From NCBI RefSeq assembly GCF_003711515.1, contig NW_021167084.1, positions 1,901,932 through 1,965,931 on the forward strand: a stretch of 64,000 bases of DNA, written 5' to 3'. The stretch is from Sodiomyces alkalinus F11 (lineage: Eukaryota; Ascomycota; Sordariomycetes; Glomerellales; Plectosphaerellaceae). The position numbers and the translations under genes are program-made. Of the stretch, positions 44,525 to 56,043 are shown in pieces; position 1 is the first letter of the stretch; the number at the start of each line of letters is the position of its first letter. Below the pieces are notes generated by a model. That model was not told the DNA's origin and made no database searches. It worked only from the letters and a program-made list of their open reading frames with translations.

Positions 44525-46790
44525 ATAACTCCGACGCTACCGCTATTACTATAGGAGAGGCCACCGCTATTATTACGGATACTTCACGGTTTACCACTAT
44601 AAGGTTTAAACCGTTTCCCACGCCTCTAATATCCCCTAAAGATCCTGCGCGCGCGTTCCTTATAGCGTTAGCGGTGGTCAGGGGCGCTAAGATAGAAGAA
44701 CACGATAACCACTAACGGACAGCTATAGGTGCCCCTAGGGGGTGCCCGTCGGCCATACTCCTGTCGGCCGCGCGCTTATTACCCACGCGTCTATCTATCG
44801 CGAGAACCATCGTAAGTCTATACATGACCGAGAAGGTCTAGAACGATAACGCCTGGAAGGCGTTCTTTAATGCTGATTCCCCTTATACCTCCTAGCCGCT
44901 ATCGCTATCGTATATAACCTGCGAGGATCTCCCGCCTCTACTAAACCACCACCGCGATATACGCCTCTATCCGTTACGGGAGTGTTGGTTATAGGCTAAG
45001 GGGGAACACCTTAAGGGGCACCGATAGATAGGCTACTAGTAGGAGGTAGGTAGTAATCAGGCTAATAAGTAATAAGTCCTCGCCTATAGATAGGTATACA
45101 CCTATAAATTTAATAAGGAGGGCACCCTCCTTAAGTGTAAGGCACGCCTTATAGTCCGAGGGGATTAATAAAAACGGTTAGAGACTAAAGATAACTATGC
45201 TAAAATGCTAGCCTCGCGGTCTTTCCGTATACTAATAACGATCGCCGCCCGATTTAACCTAGAGATAAGGTAGTTCGATACCGTTAACGCGTTCGTTAAC
45301 GCTAGCCTTAAAAAAGAGGTATTTATAAAGATACCGTAAGGCTACGAAGTACCAGGCAAGGTCCTACTACTACGGAAAGCCCTCTTCGGTTTAAGGGTAT
45401 CGCTACTACTATAGTAAGGGGAATTTAGCGGCACGCTATAGAGGATAGGCTTTATAGCCGTCCCTAATAACCCCTATATTATAATCCGCGACGGTTTAAT
45501 CCTATTCTTCTACGTTAACGATATCGGACTTATATACTATAGAGACCGTAAGACGGACGCCGACGACCTTAAGGCTGCCCTTAAGCGAAGCTATAGGTTA
45601 TTAGGAGGCGAAGAAATCCGTTAGTTCCTAGGAATTAAGGTCCTAAGGGATAGAGCTACCCGTAGGTTATAGCTATTATAGTCCTCCTACGTGGAGAAGA
45701 TCGCGGTTAAATACTACGCAGATACACTTTGCCGAAAACCACTAAAGGTCCTATTATCTACGGAGCCGGTAATACCCCGAGACGGCACCCGCGCGTCGAT
45801 TCCTAAGGTCTATTAGTATTAGGGAATAATCGGTTCTATCTTATACGCCGCTATCGTGATAAGACCCGATATCGCGTTCGCCTACTTAAAGCTTTCCTAA
45901 TATAACGTTAACCCCTCCTCTAACCACCTTAAAAGGGCTTAATAAGTGCTGCTATGCCTATACTATATAAGACACTACTGCCTAGAATTCGGCGGGGATA
46001 GGCTCTTCCTAATAGTAAGCGACGCGTCCTTTAGGGATAATCCAGACCGTAAGAGTTTGTAAGGATATACGATAAAGCTCTTTGGCGGCACCGTTAACTA
46101 GAAAGCGGGTAAATAACCGACGGTCACGACGTCATTAACAGAATCGAAACTACTCGCTCTTATAGAGGCCGCTAAAAAGACGTTATTCGTTAGCCGGATA
46201 TTAAGGGATTTAGAGCTTCGACTGAACTAATAATAGCTATAGCTACACTACGATAATTAACAGACTATTAACCTCGTTAATAAGAAGGCATAACGCCTGC
46301 GGATAAGGCTGCGGCACGTTGATATATATAACAAGTAGGCGCGCTAGTCAGTATAATAAGGTCTCTTTGAAGTTACATACGTTAACACGAAGGAGATAAT
46401 CGCGGACGGATTAACGAAGGCATTACCGGAGGCGGGGATTAAAAGACTACAGTAATAGCTTAATTTAACTAATTAAAAGGATCGTATCGAGTAGTCTAAA
46501 CGACTATATAAAGAGATTAAACGCGCTAAAGCGGCTATAATAAAGGCCCCCGAGGACGTAGTAGATCCGATAAATATAGATCTAATTAATTAGATCCGGC
46601 TAATTAGAATCGAGGAACTAATTAAGATAGAATTAAATTAAACGGTTAAATAGGGCGGATTTAGATCCCTTTTACGAGGGCGTTTCCCCTTAACTATTAA
46701 TTTTATGATAGAAAAGTTAAGAGCGTTTAGTTTAAACCGAAGCCTTTAATTAGTTAGTTAACCTAGGAAGACCCACCTTAACTAAGGGGG

Positions 46791-46908
46791 TGTATCGTAT
46801 AGGCAGGACCACGATATAGTCTATAGGGGATCTAGGGGGGATCCACTCTATAACTAAGGGCTCCGGAAATCGGGGACTTTAGGTATTAGGATATAATAAG
46901 GGTGGATA
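46791..46908 (+). repeat. 3' LTR of the copia element, truncated
   Basis: Starts TGTATCGTATAGG directly after the purine tract and matches the first 116 bases of the 5' LTR, then changes abruptly at 46909 to ordinary GC-content DNA. The rest of the LTR is missing. Confidence 0.7.
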
Positions 46909-47864
46909 GTTACCAGCCACGCCACCAAAGCATGCCTTTGCAGAATCAATCCGTTGACTGCCTTTCCTCGGAGACGCAGTGATTACGGAATTAGACGCTA
47001 GACGCTAGACGCTAGACGCCTCGAAAACGCAAACACCTCGCCTTGTCAGTACTCAGGACTCGGGACTACTTCAGGACTACTACTCCGTACAGGGAGCACA
47101 CCATCCATTGATCCATTGATCGTTGGTTTTTAGCTCAGACGTCTAACTCGGTAGTCGTATTGGTGGCCTTCAGGGGCTTGCTTATTTTACTTTAGCACCC
47201 GATGGCGACGGCTCGTCCCTTGGGTCCCGCCCCCCTTTCGGTGTGGGTATGGGCGGGCGTATGAGCCGATTTGATTGCCCTGGGTCTCGTCGTCTTAACA
47301 TGAATGAATGGATACAAGACACGTGGATCGACCTTTGCGGCTTCTCCGTACTTCGTACTTTGTTTTGTACCTTGCGTATAGTACGATTCGATGATAGGGC
47401 CCAACATGGCACCACCATAGGTCCACCACGACTCAGGCTTTCAAATCCCTTCATCTGTTCATCTCCCTTGGTTAATCGATTGACAAGTTTTCCTTTTTCA
47501 TTTATTTACTTTTCGACTGACAGTGACAGTTGAGTCTTCCATTGCACGACTGGTATCCTTTTCGGTTAGGGAAAAGATGACGCCTCCGGGCGTCTTCGGC
47601 GTCATCTCTTCTTCTCCAGCTGCCATCCTCACCAAGTCACACCAAGTCCGAGGTGAACTCCAATGTCGACAACTCCGGTTCTTGCCAAAAGAACGGACAC
47701 GGCGCAAGTAGTTATCAACTCTCTGACAATATAGGTACAGTATTTCTCTTCTTTTATTTTTCCCCCCTGCTTTTTTAAATCTATATTCCCCCTTCTTCCC
47801 CCTGTCCACTCTGTTGCTCACAACGAAGTCGGCCCTTGTGAACTGACAAAAACACCTGTATCAG
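46909..47864. other. Unmutated flank between copia and the permease relic
   Basis: Normal base composition. It includes a GACGCTAGACGCTA repeat (about 46990-47020), TACTCCGTAC (47082-47091) and a 9-base hairpin (GATGACGCC...GGCGTCATC, 47576-47606). A frame beginning MTPPGVFGV (47577) and reading RGELQCRQLRFLP near 47660-47698 resembles the N-terminus expected for the permease, but no donor site joins it cleanly. Confidence 0.5.
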
Positions 47865-49009
47865 GCTCCACTATCGGCACCGGGCTGTTTCTAGGCACCT
47901 CCTCAGCTCTTGTCCAAGCCGGACCCCTTGGCTTACTCTTCTCCTTCTCACTCATAAGCATTGGGCTCTACTCAGTCACAAACTCACTCGCCGAACTATT
48001 AGCCCACCTTCCCTCCTCGTCGTCGCCCTCCCCTCGACCGGCCTGGTTCTACACCTCTCACCTCGCCCATCCCTCCCTGGGCTTTGCCGTGGCATGGACA
48101 ACGTGGCTCGTTCATGCTGCCACCTTGGCCCTCGAACTCGTTGCCATCGCCCCCCTTCTACAGCACTGGGAGCCAGTTCTCTGGCCCAACGGCTCCCTGG
48201 TGGCCGCCGCTGCCTTCTGGCTCTTCTCGACGACACTAATCCTACTACCTAACTGCTGGTCCACCTTCGCCCTGAACCTCTCAGCGGCGCCTCTCAAACT
48301 ATTTGTTGCCCTCCTATGGCTCTCCATCGCCTTCTGCATATCCGCCGGCGTGGGTCAGGAAGCTGGTCCCGGCTTTCAGTACTGGTCTGATCCGGGCGGT
48401 TTGGTTGAACACATTGCCCCCAAAACCGTGGACCGATCTGTAGGTGTGGGGTCCGTCCTTGCTATCGCCGCCTTCAGCCTGCAGGGTGTCGAAACGGGCG
48501 GAGCCGGTATTATCAGACCGATTACGACTCGTTACATCAATAATATCAGCTCTCCCCGCGCTACCACCCCAAACAAGCAGTTTTAGGGAATTATGAGCCT
48601 CACCCTCGCTACTGTTTTCTCCATCAGCCTGCTCGTCCCGTCCGATGATCCCGATATCGCCGCCTATGCCTCTACCTTCGTCGTTGCCGTCCGCCGCACC
48701 GGTATCCCCTTCCTGCCGGAGCTCGTCAATGCACTCCTCGTCATCTCCGTAATGGCCAGTGCCAACGCCCACCTTGCGTCCGGCAGTCGCATCCTCACCT
48801 CGCTGGCCGGCGAGGGCTACGCACTGCCACTCGGTTCTGGGCGGACCAACGGCGCCGACGGCGCGCAACGTTTTTCTGCGGCAGCGACTTCGGCCGTTGG
48901 TTTCTTCGTTCTCGTGACTACGCTGGTCTGTAATGCAGGCGTCGTGCTCAGCTCGTTGTTGCTTGGCGCCGGCGGCAGCGTTGCTATTCGATCAATCAAA
49001 TCAGATTAG
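47865..49009 (+). pseudogene. YAT-family amino-acid permease, inactivated
   Basis: From an acceptor site at 47864 one frame reads GSTIGTGLFLGTSSALVQAG, the glycine-rich first helix of fungal amino-acid permeases (YAT family, plasma-membrane H+ symporters). It then continues through helices with WTTWLVHAATLALELVAIAP, CISAGVGQEAGPG, AAFSLQGVETGG, SLLVPSDDPDIAA and NALLVISVMASANAHLASGS. At 48584-48586 an in-frame TAG stands where relatives have Trp (KQF-stop-GIMSL), consistent with TGG to TAG. The C-terminal helices are absent: after about 48,850 the sequence diverges and stops at 49009. The N-terminal exon is uncertain. Nonsense mutation plus truncation make it a pseudogene; it lies 1 kb from a RIP-mutated element. 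Confidence 0.8.
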
Positions 49010-49964
49010 GGGTGTAGAATTGATTGATTGACGCTTTCGGCGCCGTGAAGTTGATTGATTGACTAGTTAATTGATTGATCTGATTAACACCTGTTAGTAG
49101 TAGTAACTAAAGTGAGGCTATTTATAGATTATGGATATCCCGACCACCCCCCACCCCCCCTTCCCCCTACCTTCTAGAGGCAGGGCGGCGTGCTCTAAGC
49201 ATCGTGACGTAGAAGAGGGCATAGAAGAGGGCGTAGAAGAGGGCGTAGAAGAGGGCGTTTGAAGAGGTTCGTGGATTAGTGACTTTTTTTACTTATGGTA
49301 TGGTGGGCTGACTAAGCCTTGCGATGCAATAGTCACGTGATATATTTTATGACACGTTACGTGACCCGAATGATAGGCGGGTGGGTCTTCCGGACTCGGT
49401 ACCTTATTCTATTAGTCCGGAGCCGGATTGTTCTCGTTGGCCTCTGTCTTCCATAAATCTGCACGAGCAACTGATAAAGTAGAGAGTCACTGACCTTGGA
49501 AAATGCGAGTGTCGTCGACTTGCACGGGTATCGGGATTTCCTAATTAATCCCTCCGGGCCGTTGGAACCAGTCCGTAGTCCGTACTTTGTAGCGTCTCTC
49601 TGGACTCGAAACGTCATTGGCCCCTGCTTGTCCCTTGTACCCCGCCGGAAAAATTCCATGCCTTAGCTCCGGCTTGTTTGTTTCACGAATACTTAATCCC
49701 CGCTACGTGGGGGCGGGGTACTGCACTAATTATATCATATATAACTTGTAAGGTAAACTTGGGTAGCTACGTAAGTTTGCACCCTTGACGTTTACCTTAA
49801 GAATCACTGATTTCAACTGTTAAAGGGAGTCTAATAAGATCCATTGCATATTCAATTCCCTAACGTCCTGCATGCTGCAGCCAGATACACGAAACTGCCC
49901 TGATCAACCGGCCCAGATTCCAACCCTCCAACGTCCGGTAAAACTACCGCTATACCAGTGAAAA
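49010..49964. other. Intergenic region with GATTGATT and 12-base repeats
   Basis: No gene. TTGATTGATTGA repeats occur at 49019-49080, a C run at 49146-49166 and a minisatellite at 49209-49256. Confidence 0.6.
49209..49256. repeat. 12-base minisatellite, four units
   Basis: Four tandem copies of RTAGAAGAGGGC, the second starting with A instead of G. Confidence 0.92.
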
Positions 49965-51230
49965 ATGGCCGACATACCTGTCTGCACCAAGACCTTCCCA
50001 TTGAACAACGGTGAGAATGCAGGCCTCAGATTCCGATAATTCGACAAGCAGCGAATTAATCCATATACCAACACAGGCCAGCTTATGCCAGCCGTTGGCT
50101 TGGGCACCTGGCAAGGTAAACATCAGACATCTCCACGTTTCCTCCACGACCCCTCCAACGTCCGTTCCGCTCCCACGACATCTTCTAATAAGGCCAACCA
50201 GGCGGCTACGGCACAAAGGACACCGAAGCCCTCGAACAATCCATCATCGACGCCCTGCAAAGCGGCTACCGCCTAATCGACACGGCCCAGTCCTACGGCG
50301 TCGAATCCGTCGTCGGCCGCGCCATCCGGAACAGCGGCGTCCCCCGGTCCGAGATCACCGTGGTCACCAAGTTCTGGGGCGAATGGCACCACGACCCGGC
50401 CGCGGCGCTGCAGATTTCGCTCGACGCGCTGGACATCGAATACGTGGACGTCTTCCTCATGCACTGGCCGTGGGCCACGACGCCCGCGCCCGAGAAGAGG
50501 CCGCTCCGCAAGAGCGAGTCCCCCACCATCGTCGAGACGTGGAAGTTGATGGAGAAGCTCGTGGGGCCGCGGTGCCGCGCCATTGGCGTGAGCAATTTCA
50601 CGCAGAAGACGTTGGAGGAGATTTTGGCCGAGGCGAGTGTGGTGCCGGCTGTCAACCAGGTGGAGGTTCATGCCTTGAACCCGAACCATAATCTTGTTCC
50701 GTACTGCGAGTCGCAGCGCATCCACGTCATGGGATGGAGGTAGGGAGGCTTTTCTTTTTTTTTTCTCCTTTTCTTTTTCCTTTTTTTCCCTTCCCCCCCC
50801 CCCCCCCCCCCCCCCCCTTTTCTTCCTTCTACCCTCTCTTATCCGAGCTAACCAGTTTCTGCGTAGTACGATGGGCGGAGGAGGCGACAAGGCCAGCAAC
50901 CCGATGCATACCCACAAACTCTTCCAGGGCCTTGCCCAGAAATACGGCTGCTCCACCGGCGTCATTTCGTTGTCGTGGGCCGTGCAGCGTGGCATCACTG
51001 TGATTCCCAAGAGCAGTTCCAAGGCCCGGATCGAGGAGAACATCAAGCTTGTCACCTTGGATTTGCTAGATATGGCCAAGATCAACGATGCGCAGAATAC
51101 CATCAAGAGATTCAGGATCGCCGACCATATCACGCCGCTGTGGATGGAGATGGATGGTAAACCGACCATGCAGGGGTGGTCCGTCGTTGATTTTGGCTGG
51201 GAGGACGAACAAGGGAACTGGCTGGCTTAG
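49965..51230 (+). CDS. Aldo-keto reductase
   Basis: Four exons (49965-50010, 50077-50115, 50202-50739, 50867-51230) give 328 residues. AKR-family enzymes reduce carbonyls with NADPH in a TIM barrel. The catalytic tetrad is visible: Asp in RLIDTAQSYG, Tyr in the same motif, Lys in VVTKFWGE, His in FLMHWPW. Other family marks are GLGTWQGG near the N-terminus, GVSNFTQKTLEEI, the VNQVEVHALNP strand and the cofactor-binding IPKSSSKARIEENI. All introns keep phase; the first two are within the first 30 codons. Intron 3 contains a run of 25 C. Predicted cytosolic; the substrate cannot be told. Confidence 0.9.
50793..50817. repeat. Homopolymer of 25 C in an intron
   Basis: An uninterrupted C run inside the third intron of the aldo-keto reductase gene, flanked by T-rich sequence; its exact length is prone to sequencing error. 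Confidence 0.9.
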
Positions 51231-52767
51231 GGGGGTGGATATGTAAGGAGAAGAATAGAAGGGAGGCCGTTGTCCATGTCGTTGTTTATGTCGCATGTGA
51301 TATGTACCATGTCTGCTAGTCACTTTGTAGTCAAGACACCTATTTAAGCTAGGACTGCACTCCAGTCGTGATAAAGGCACGGGCCGGGAGATCCACAGAC
51401 CGGGCATTGGTGTCCGGGATTTGCCCTAATAGGCAGGAGGGGCTTGGACCTGGAGCTCGGGATCCTCAGATTCGTGTTGACCGCGTCCGTGCTCGGATCC
51501 TGCCACTCGGGTCAAGGTGTGTTTGCAACGTACAGTCTTAACATGTCCGTTTACAATCTGTTTTGTTCTTCTGTCCACGTACATTATGCATCCTGGGCAT
51601 TTGATGTGTATAAACGACAGCTTCTCATGTGCCAGGTCCCTTCAGTCGGCCAAGACCTCGGTCTCCTACGGTCTACCGTGGCTCCCTGAGTCCCTGGGGC
51701 CTGCTCTCCCCAACTCCCTTCCAGTAAGCATCTCTCCATATATCACTCACTTATATTTGCTGTCTTTTGTTAGCATCAAGCCGTACATGATACAACCCCT
51801 CCAACCCGCACTTCTAACCAAACAGCACATGCATTGACTGCACTCTGATCTCGGTCGTTCTCCAATAAAAAACCACTCCCTCATCATCCTACTTATCCTG
51901 TGTGCAAGGACGCTTATATATACATTTGCCGCCATACCATCACAGCGTCCCATCGCAGACTCTCCATGCAGGAGCCAAGCTTCGGCTGGCATATTTTCCA
52001 ATAATCCCATGGATGATGGCTTTGGCTAACTCTTTTAACAGGTCGCCATGGTGGGAATACACGCACGAGCATGATTGCGAGATATTGGCAGTGACATCCT
52101 GTTCAGGAAGCTCTTAAGTAGTTTTACGCATCCATCATACCTTGGCCGATGGGGTGATACGTCGATTCCGTCCATGACGAGCTCCGCTCTCAGATCTGCT
52201 GCAATGCGCCTGCGAACTGCAGATTGGTCCCTAGAATCTACACATGCATGTACCGTGCTGAACAGCCACCCATCTCCTTCTGGGCGGCTCCCCACCCCCA
52301 CGCCCCAACGGATCCTGTCAACTGGAGCGTCTGGTCTCATGATCGAACATTCGGACTGGGAGCTACCTAGTTTCGAGTAACTCACGCCAGCCAACGTACA
52401 TCTTAACTACTACGTTGGATATGCCAAGGCGGGTTGCGATCTATATCTTTCCTGCTGTAGCTTATCGCCAGATTAGGCAGCTCTGTAAAAATGTTGTCAT
52501 ATCTAGGCCTAATGCCGCTGTGATTTCACCACCAAGCATCAACAGAGGTCCAATTGTCTTCGAGGACAGCCTCTCGGGATGACCCCAGAAGACTACCTAC
52601 AAATAGTGCCCCCATGCTCCATCTAGTTGACTCTGTTTCCTATGTAGTCTGGTCTCACGAGTAGATCAGCTGCAACCAGCTTAGAACTTCTTCGTCCATT
52701 CCTGTTTGCTCGTTCACCCTAGGGGTCTTCCACATCCCCTTTTGCCGATCATCTCCAGTAGAACAAA
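51231..52767. other. Intergenic region upstream of the subtilase gene
   Basis: About 1.5 kb with no supported gene on either strand; short open frames lack protein features. The last 150 bases form a CT-rich leader. Confidence 0.55.
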
Positions 52768-54156
52768 ATGGTCGGCTTCAGAAAGCTCGCCGTACTAGCC
52801 GGCCTACTTGCACCCTTTGGTGCTGCTGCTCCTGTCGAGTCTGCTCCGGTCGACATCGATCACAAGTTCATCATCACCTTGAAATCAAACATTTCAGAGG
52901 CCGATATCCAGTCCCACCTCTCCTGGGTCGAGCAAGTTCATAAGCGTAGCCTTGGTCGTCGCGATCTTGCTGGCCTCGAGAAGACCTTCAATATTGCCGA
53001 CTTTCATGCCTACTCCGGGACATTCGACGATGAGACCATCGACGAGCTCAAGAACAATCCCGAGGTACGTTAACTGGCTGCAAGTCGCAAGGTCACCACA
53101 GTATCTACGTCACATACAGCCAGCCTCAACTACCTACTCACCGAATATCACCCGCCAGGTCGTCTCCATCGAGCCGGAGCAGATCTACACTCTGAGTGAC
53201 TTTGTCAGCCAGCCCAACGCCCCCTGGGGGCTGGCCACCCTTTCGAGCCGTCGACCCGGCGCCAGTACCTACTGGTACCACGACTCGACCGGCAGCGGCA
53301 CATATGCCTACGTCGTCGACAGCGGCATCCACATCCAACATGCAGACTTTGGCGGCCGTGCTGCCCGCGGCTACAACGCCGCCGGCGGTGCCTTTGAGGA
53401 CTCTCTCGGCCACGGCACCCACGTTGCGGGTATTATCGGCGGCACGACGCATGGCGTTGCCAAAGCCGCACGTCTTATTGACGTCAAAGTCTTCATTGGA
53501 CCCAGCACGAGTACCTCGGTCATTTTATCCGGTATCAGCTGGGCCGTGAACGATGCCCTGACGAACAACCGTGCTTCTCGCTCCGTTATCAATCTCTCCC
53601 TCAGTGTGTGATACTTCTTTTGTTTTGTCAATTTACTGGTTCATAACGAGACAGGGACAAAGCTAATGTTGACCGTCAAACCGTCCCTATAGGCGGCCCT
53701 CTCTCCGCTGCTTGGAACAACGCCATCAATGCCGCCCACTCCGTCGGCGTCCTGAGCGTTGTCGCGTCCGGAAACGACGACGTCCTCGCTAGCACCCGCT
53801 CCCCCGCCTCGGCCGTCAACGCCTTGACCGTGGGTGCCATCGATTCGACCTGGACCGAAGCCTCGTTCTCCAACTATGGCAGTGCCGTCGATATCCTTGC
53901 TCCTGGTGTCGATATCCGTTCCCTTACCACCGGTACTAGCACGGGGACTAGGCTGGGTTCAGGCACCTCTATGGCGGCACCACACGTTGCTGGCCTGGCC
54001 CTGTACCTTGCTGTTCTTGAGAACATCAACTCCCCTAACGCTTTGAAGGCTCGGATTCACCAACTTGCAACGGTCGGCGCCGTTAGAAGACTGAAGCCTG
54101 GCTCGCCTAACCTTATTGTTTACAATGGTATCGCTCTAAGGGGCGCGCTGGTGTGA
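52768..54156 (+). CDS. Subtilisin-like secreted serine protease (S8, proteinase K type)
   Basis: Three exons (52768-53064, 53159-53603, 53693-54156) give 401 residues. A signal peptide ([21 protein letters not shown]) is followed by an inhibitor-I9 propeptide (about 32-105; [20 protein letters not shown]) that is normally cleaved off. The catalytic domain has Asp153 in YVVDSGI, His184 in GHGTHVAG, the oxyanion Asn in VVASGND and Ser340 in [11 protein letters not shown], so the triad is complete. Such enzymes are secreted and degrade extracellular protein. Unusually, no cysteine is visible in the predicted protein, whereas proteinase K has disulphides. Introns are at phase 0 and phase 1 and remove stop codons that would otherwise end the frame. 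Confidence 0.92.
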
Positions 54157-54301
54157 ATAAAGGGGGAAGGGGCAGTGCCCATCGTTCTACAAATTTTTTG
54201 TTTTTCCTCAGGTAAATCCAGACCAGGACGGGTCTGTTCGTCTGGAGGTTGAAAGTGAGACTTGCTTTGATGACACTAAGATAGTATTTCATCGTTGTCA
54301 C

Positions 54302-55610
54302 CTACAACTTGGATGGCGCCGTGGGGCTCTTGATCTCGACCATGAGCTTGCCCGTGTTGATCCCCTTGTACAGATCAATCAGACCCTGTTCGGCCACCTG
54401 TAAGCCACCCTTCAGGATGGTCTCCTTGCGCTTGATCTTGCCCTCGTCAAGCCACTGTGCTAGCTCTTTTCTGGCGGCAGTAAATTCCTTGGCATAGTCG
54501 AGGACGATGAAACCCTGCATCTTGATGCGCATGGAAATGACACTGAGGAAGTTCTAGTTTGTTTGTTAGAGTAAGGCCCAGATGTTCTCCTTGTATAACT
54601 CTGGTGTACAATGCATGTGGGCAAGGGAATGGGAAACTGGGAAAATTGGGCAAGCAGCAACCAAGAGAACATTACCTTGGGACCCTGCACATTGGACGAG
54701 TTGTACTGGCTAATGCCGCCGCAAATAACAAACCGAGCAAACTCCTTCGCCCTACCCAGGGCCAAGTCGAGGACCTCACCGCCAACGTTATCGAAGAAGA
54801 CGTCGATGCGATCCGGGGTGGCCTCGCGGAATTTCCGGGGGAAGTCGGGATCCTTGTAGTTGATGGCGGCATCGAAGCCCAGCTCGCGGGTCAGCCAGGC
54901 GCATTTGTCGTCAGAGCCGGCTATGCCGACGACGCGGGCGCCGCGCAGCTTGGCGATCTGGCCGGCGACGCTACCCGTGGCGCCCGCGGCGCCGGACACG
55001 ACAACAGTGTCACCGGCGCGGGGCTCGCCGATGCGCAGCATGCCGAAGTAGGCGGTCAGACCGGTCATGCCGATGACGGAGAGGTAGTCGGACGGGTGGG
55101 TGACGGGCGGGTAGGTGTCGATGGGCTGGATGGTAGCGTCGGGGATGATGGCGTACTCGGTCCAACCGGCGAGCGTGGGGAGGATGTCTCCCGGTTTCGC
55201 CTTGGGCGACTTCGACGCCAGCACGCGGGAGACGGTGGCGGCGCGCATGGGTTCGCCGATGGCCACGGGTGGGACGTAGGACCGCGTATCTACCGTGTTC
55301 GGTGAGATGCAGTTCTTCTCTTTTCGTCCAGCCGCGGCAAGAAAAACAAAAGGCGGGGGGAAGAAGGGGGGGTTGGGGGGATATTTCGAAGAGCGGACGC
55401 AGCCAGGGTGGGTTTGATAACTACCGTACCATTCATCCAGCCGCGCATGGCCGGGTCCAGGCTCAAGTAAAGGTTCTCGACGAGGAGCTGCCCATCTTGG
55501 AGGTCTTCGGCTTTGGGGAGAGGGACGGTCTCTGTTTTGAGGGTCGTTCCGGCCATGATTTCTGCCTTGGGCCTCTCGGCTAAGTATACTCTGAAATTTT
55601 CACCAGGCAT
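54302..55610 (-). CDS. Zinc-free medium-chain reductase (PTGR/LTB4DH-like)
   Basis: Three exons (55610-55430, 55289-54676, 54553-54302) give 348 residues. This MDR subfamily reduces activated C=C or related bonds with NADPH. The N-terminal catalytic domain has MRGWMN joined across intron 1 to DTRSYVPPVAIGEPMRA, as in PTGR1-like proteins. The Rossmann domain has VVSGAAGATGSVAGQIAKLR and a VDVFFDNVGGEVLD-like stretch (IDVFFDNVGGEVLDLAL). The C-terminus includes MQGFIVLDYAKEF and LKGGLQVAEQGLIDLYKGIN. No zinc-ligand cysteines are seen. The start at 55610 (MPGENFRVYL) is preferred over a Met nine codons upstream because it fits the family. Convergent with the subtilase gene. Confidence 0.9.
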
Positions 55611-56043
55611 GATGGAATTTTTATCGATGATGACCACCGTTCAAGTAAATTTTGAGATGTTTGGTGTTTTGGTCTGGATATGATGTTTTGACGTTGACCT
55701 GGAGGACCGCCGCTGAAGTGGGAATTGTCAGCAAGTATTTATTTGTAATCGGTCCGCGGGGAAGCAGTGGACCGTGGTATCGGGTTCCCCGCCGATTATA
55801 GCCCCGCTCCGGGCCATTTGCCTATTACATCATATCGCCCGCCCGTCGGCTCCGAACCGGCCCGGGGAAACGGCATGTGATAGATATGGACTCGAGTGAC
55901 TAATCAAGTCAAGAATTGGGAAGGTCAGGTGATCTGCCCCCGACCAGACTTGTTTCGCCGAAGCCCTTCTTTCTTGTTGCACGCTGTGGCGTGCTGGACT
56001 TCTGCCCAACGAAGGGTTATAATAAGGAGGTCGTTAGGTATAA
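55611..56043. other. Intergenic region next to a truncated transporter
   Basis: Promoter side of the reductase gene. No sequence homologous to the missing 5' part of the following transporter is evident. Confidence 0.5.

Larger units (their letters stand above)
40795..46908 (+). mobile_element. RIP-inactivated Ty1/copia LTR retrotransposon
   Basis: About 6.1 kb with related LTR sequence at both ends. A single plus-strand gag-pol frame can be followed from about 41.4 to 46.4 kb, broken only by TAA/TAG codons where Gln or Trp is expected. Recognisable parts: gag-like region (about 41,400-42,600); integrase core (about 43,490-43,920; KSIIFVIDVY, NGVVERIKGIVK, FKTAIYLYNRT); reverse transcriptase (about 45,090-45,900; KARLIVRG, FDTVNAFVNA, FFYVNDI in place of YVDD); RNase H (about 46,000-46,450; LFGGTVN-stop-KAGK, SLTESKLLAL). 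A primer-binding-like site follows the 5' LTR (41078-41092) and a purine tract AAGGGGG precedes the 3' LTR (46784-46790). The domain order INT before RT is diagnostic of copia. It is incapable of making protein. Confidence 0.88.

Noticed and set aside
49209..49256. CRISPR-like direct repeats
   Set aside because: Contiguous 12-base minisatellite units without spacers.
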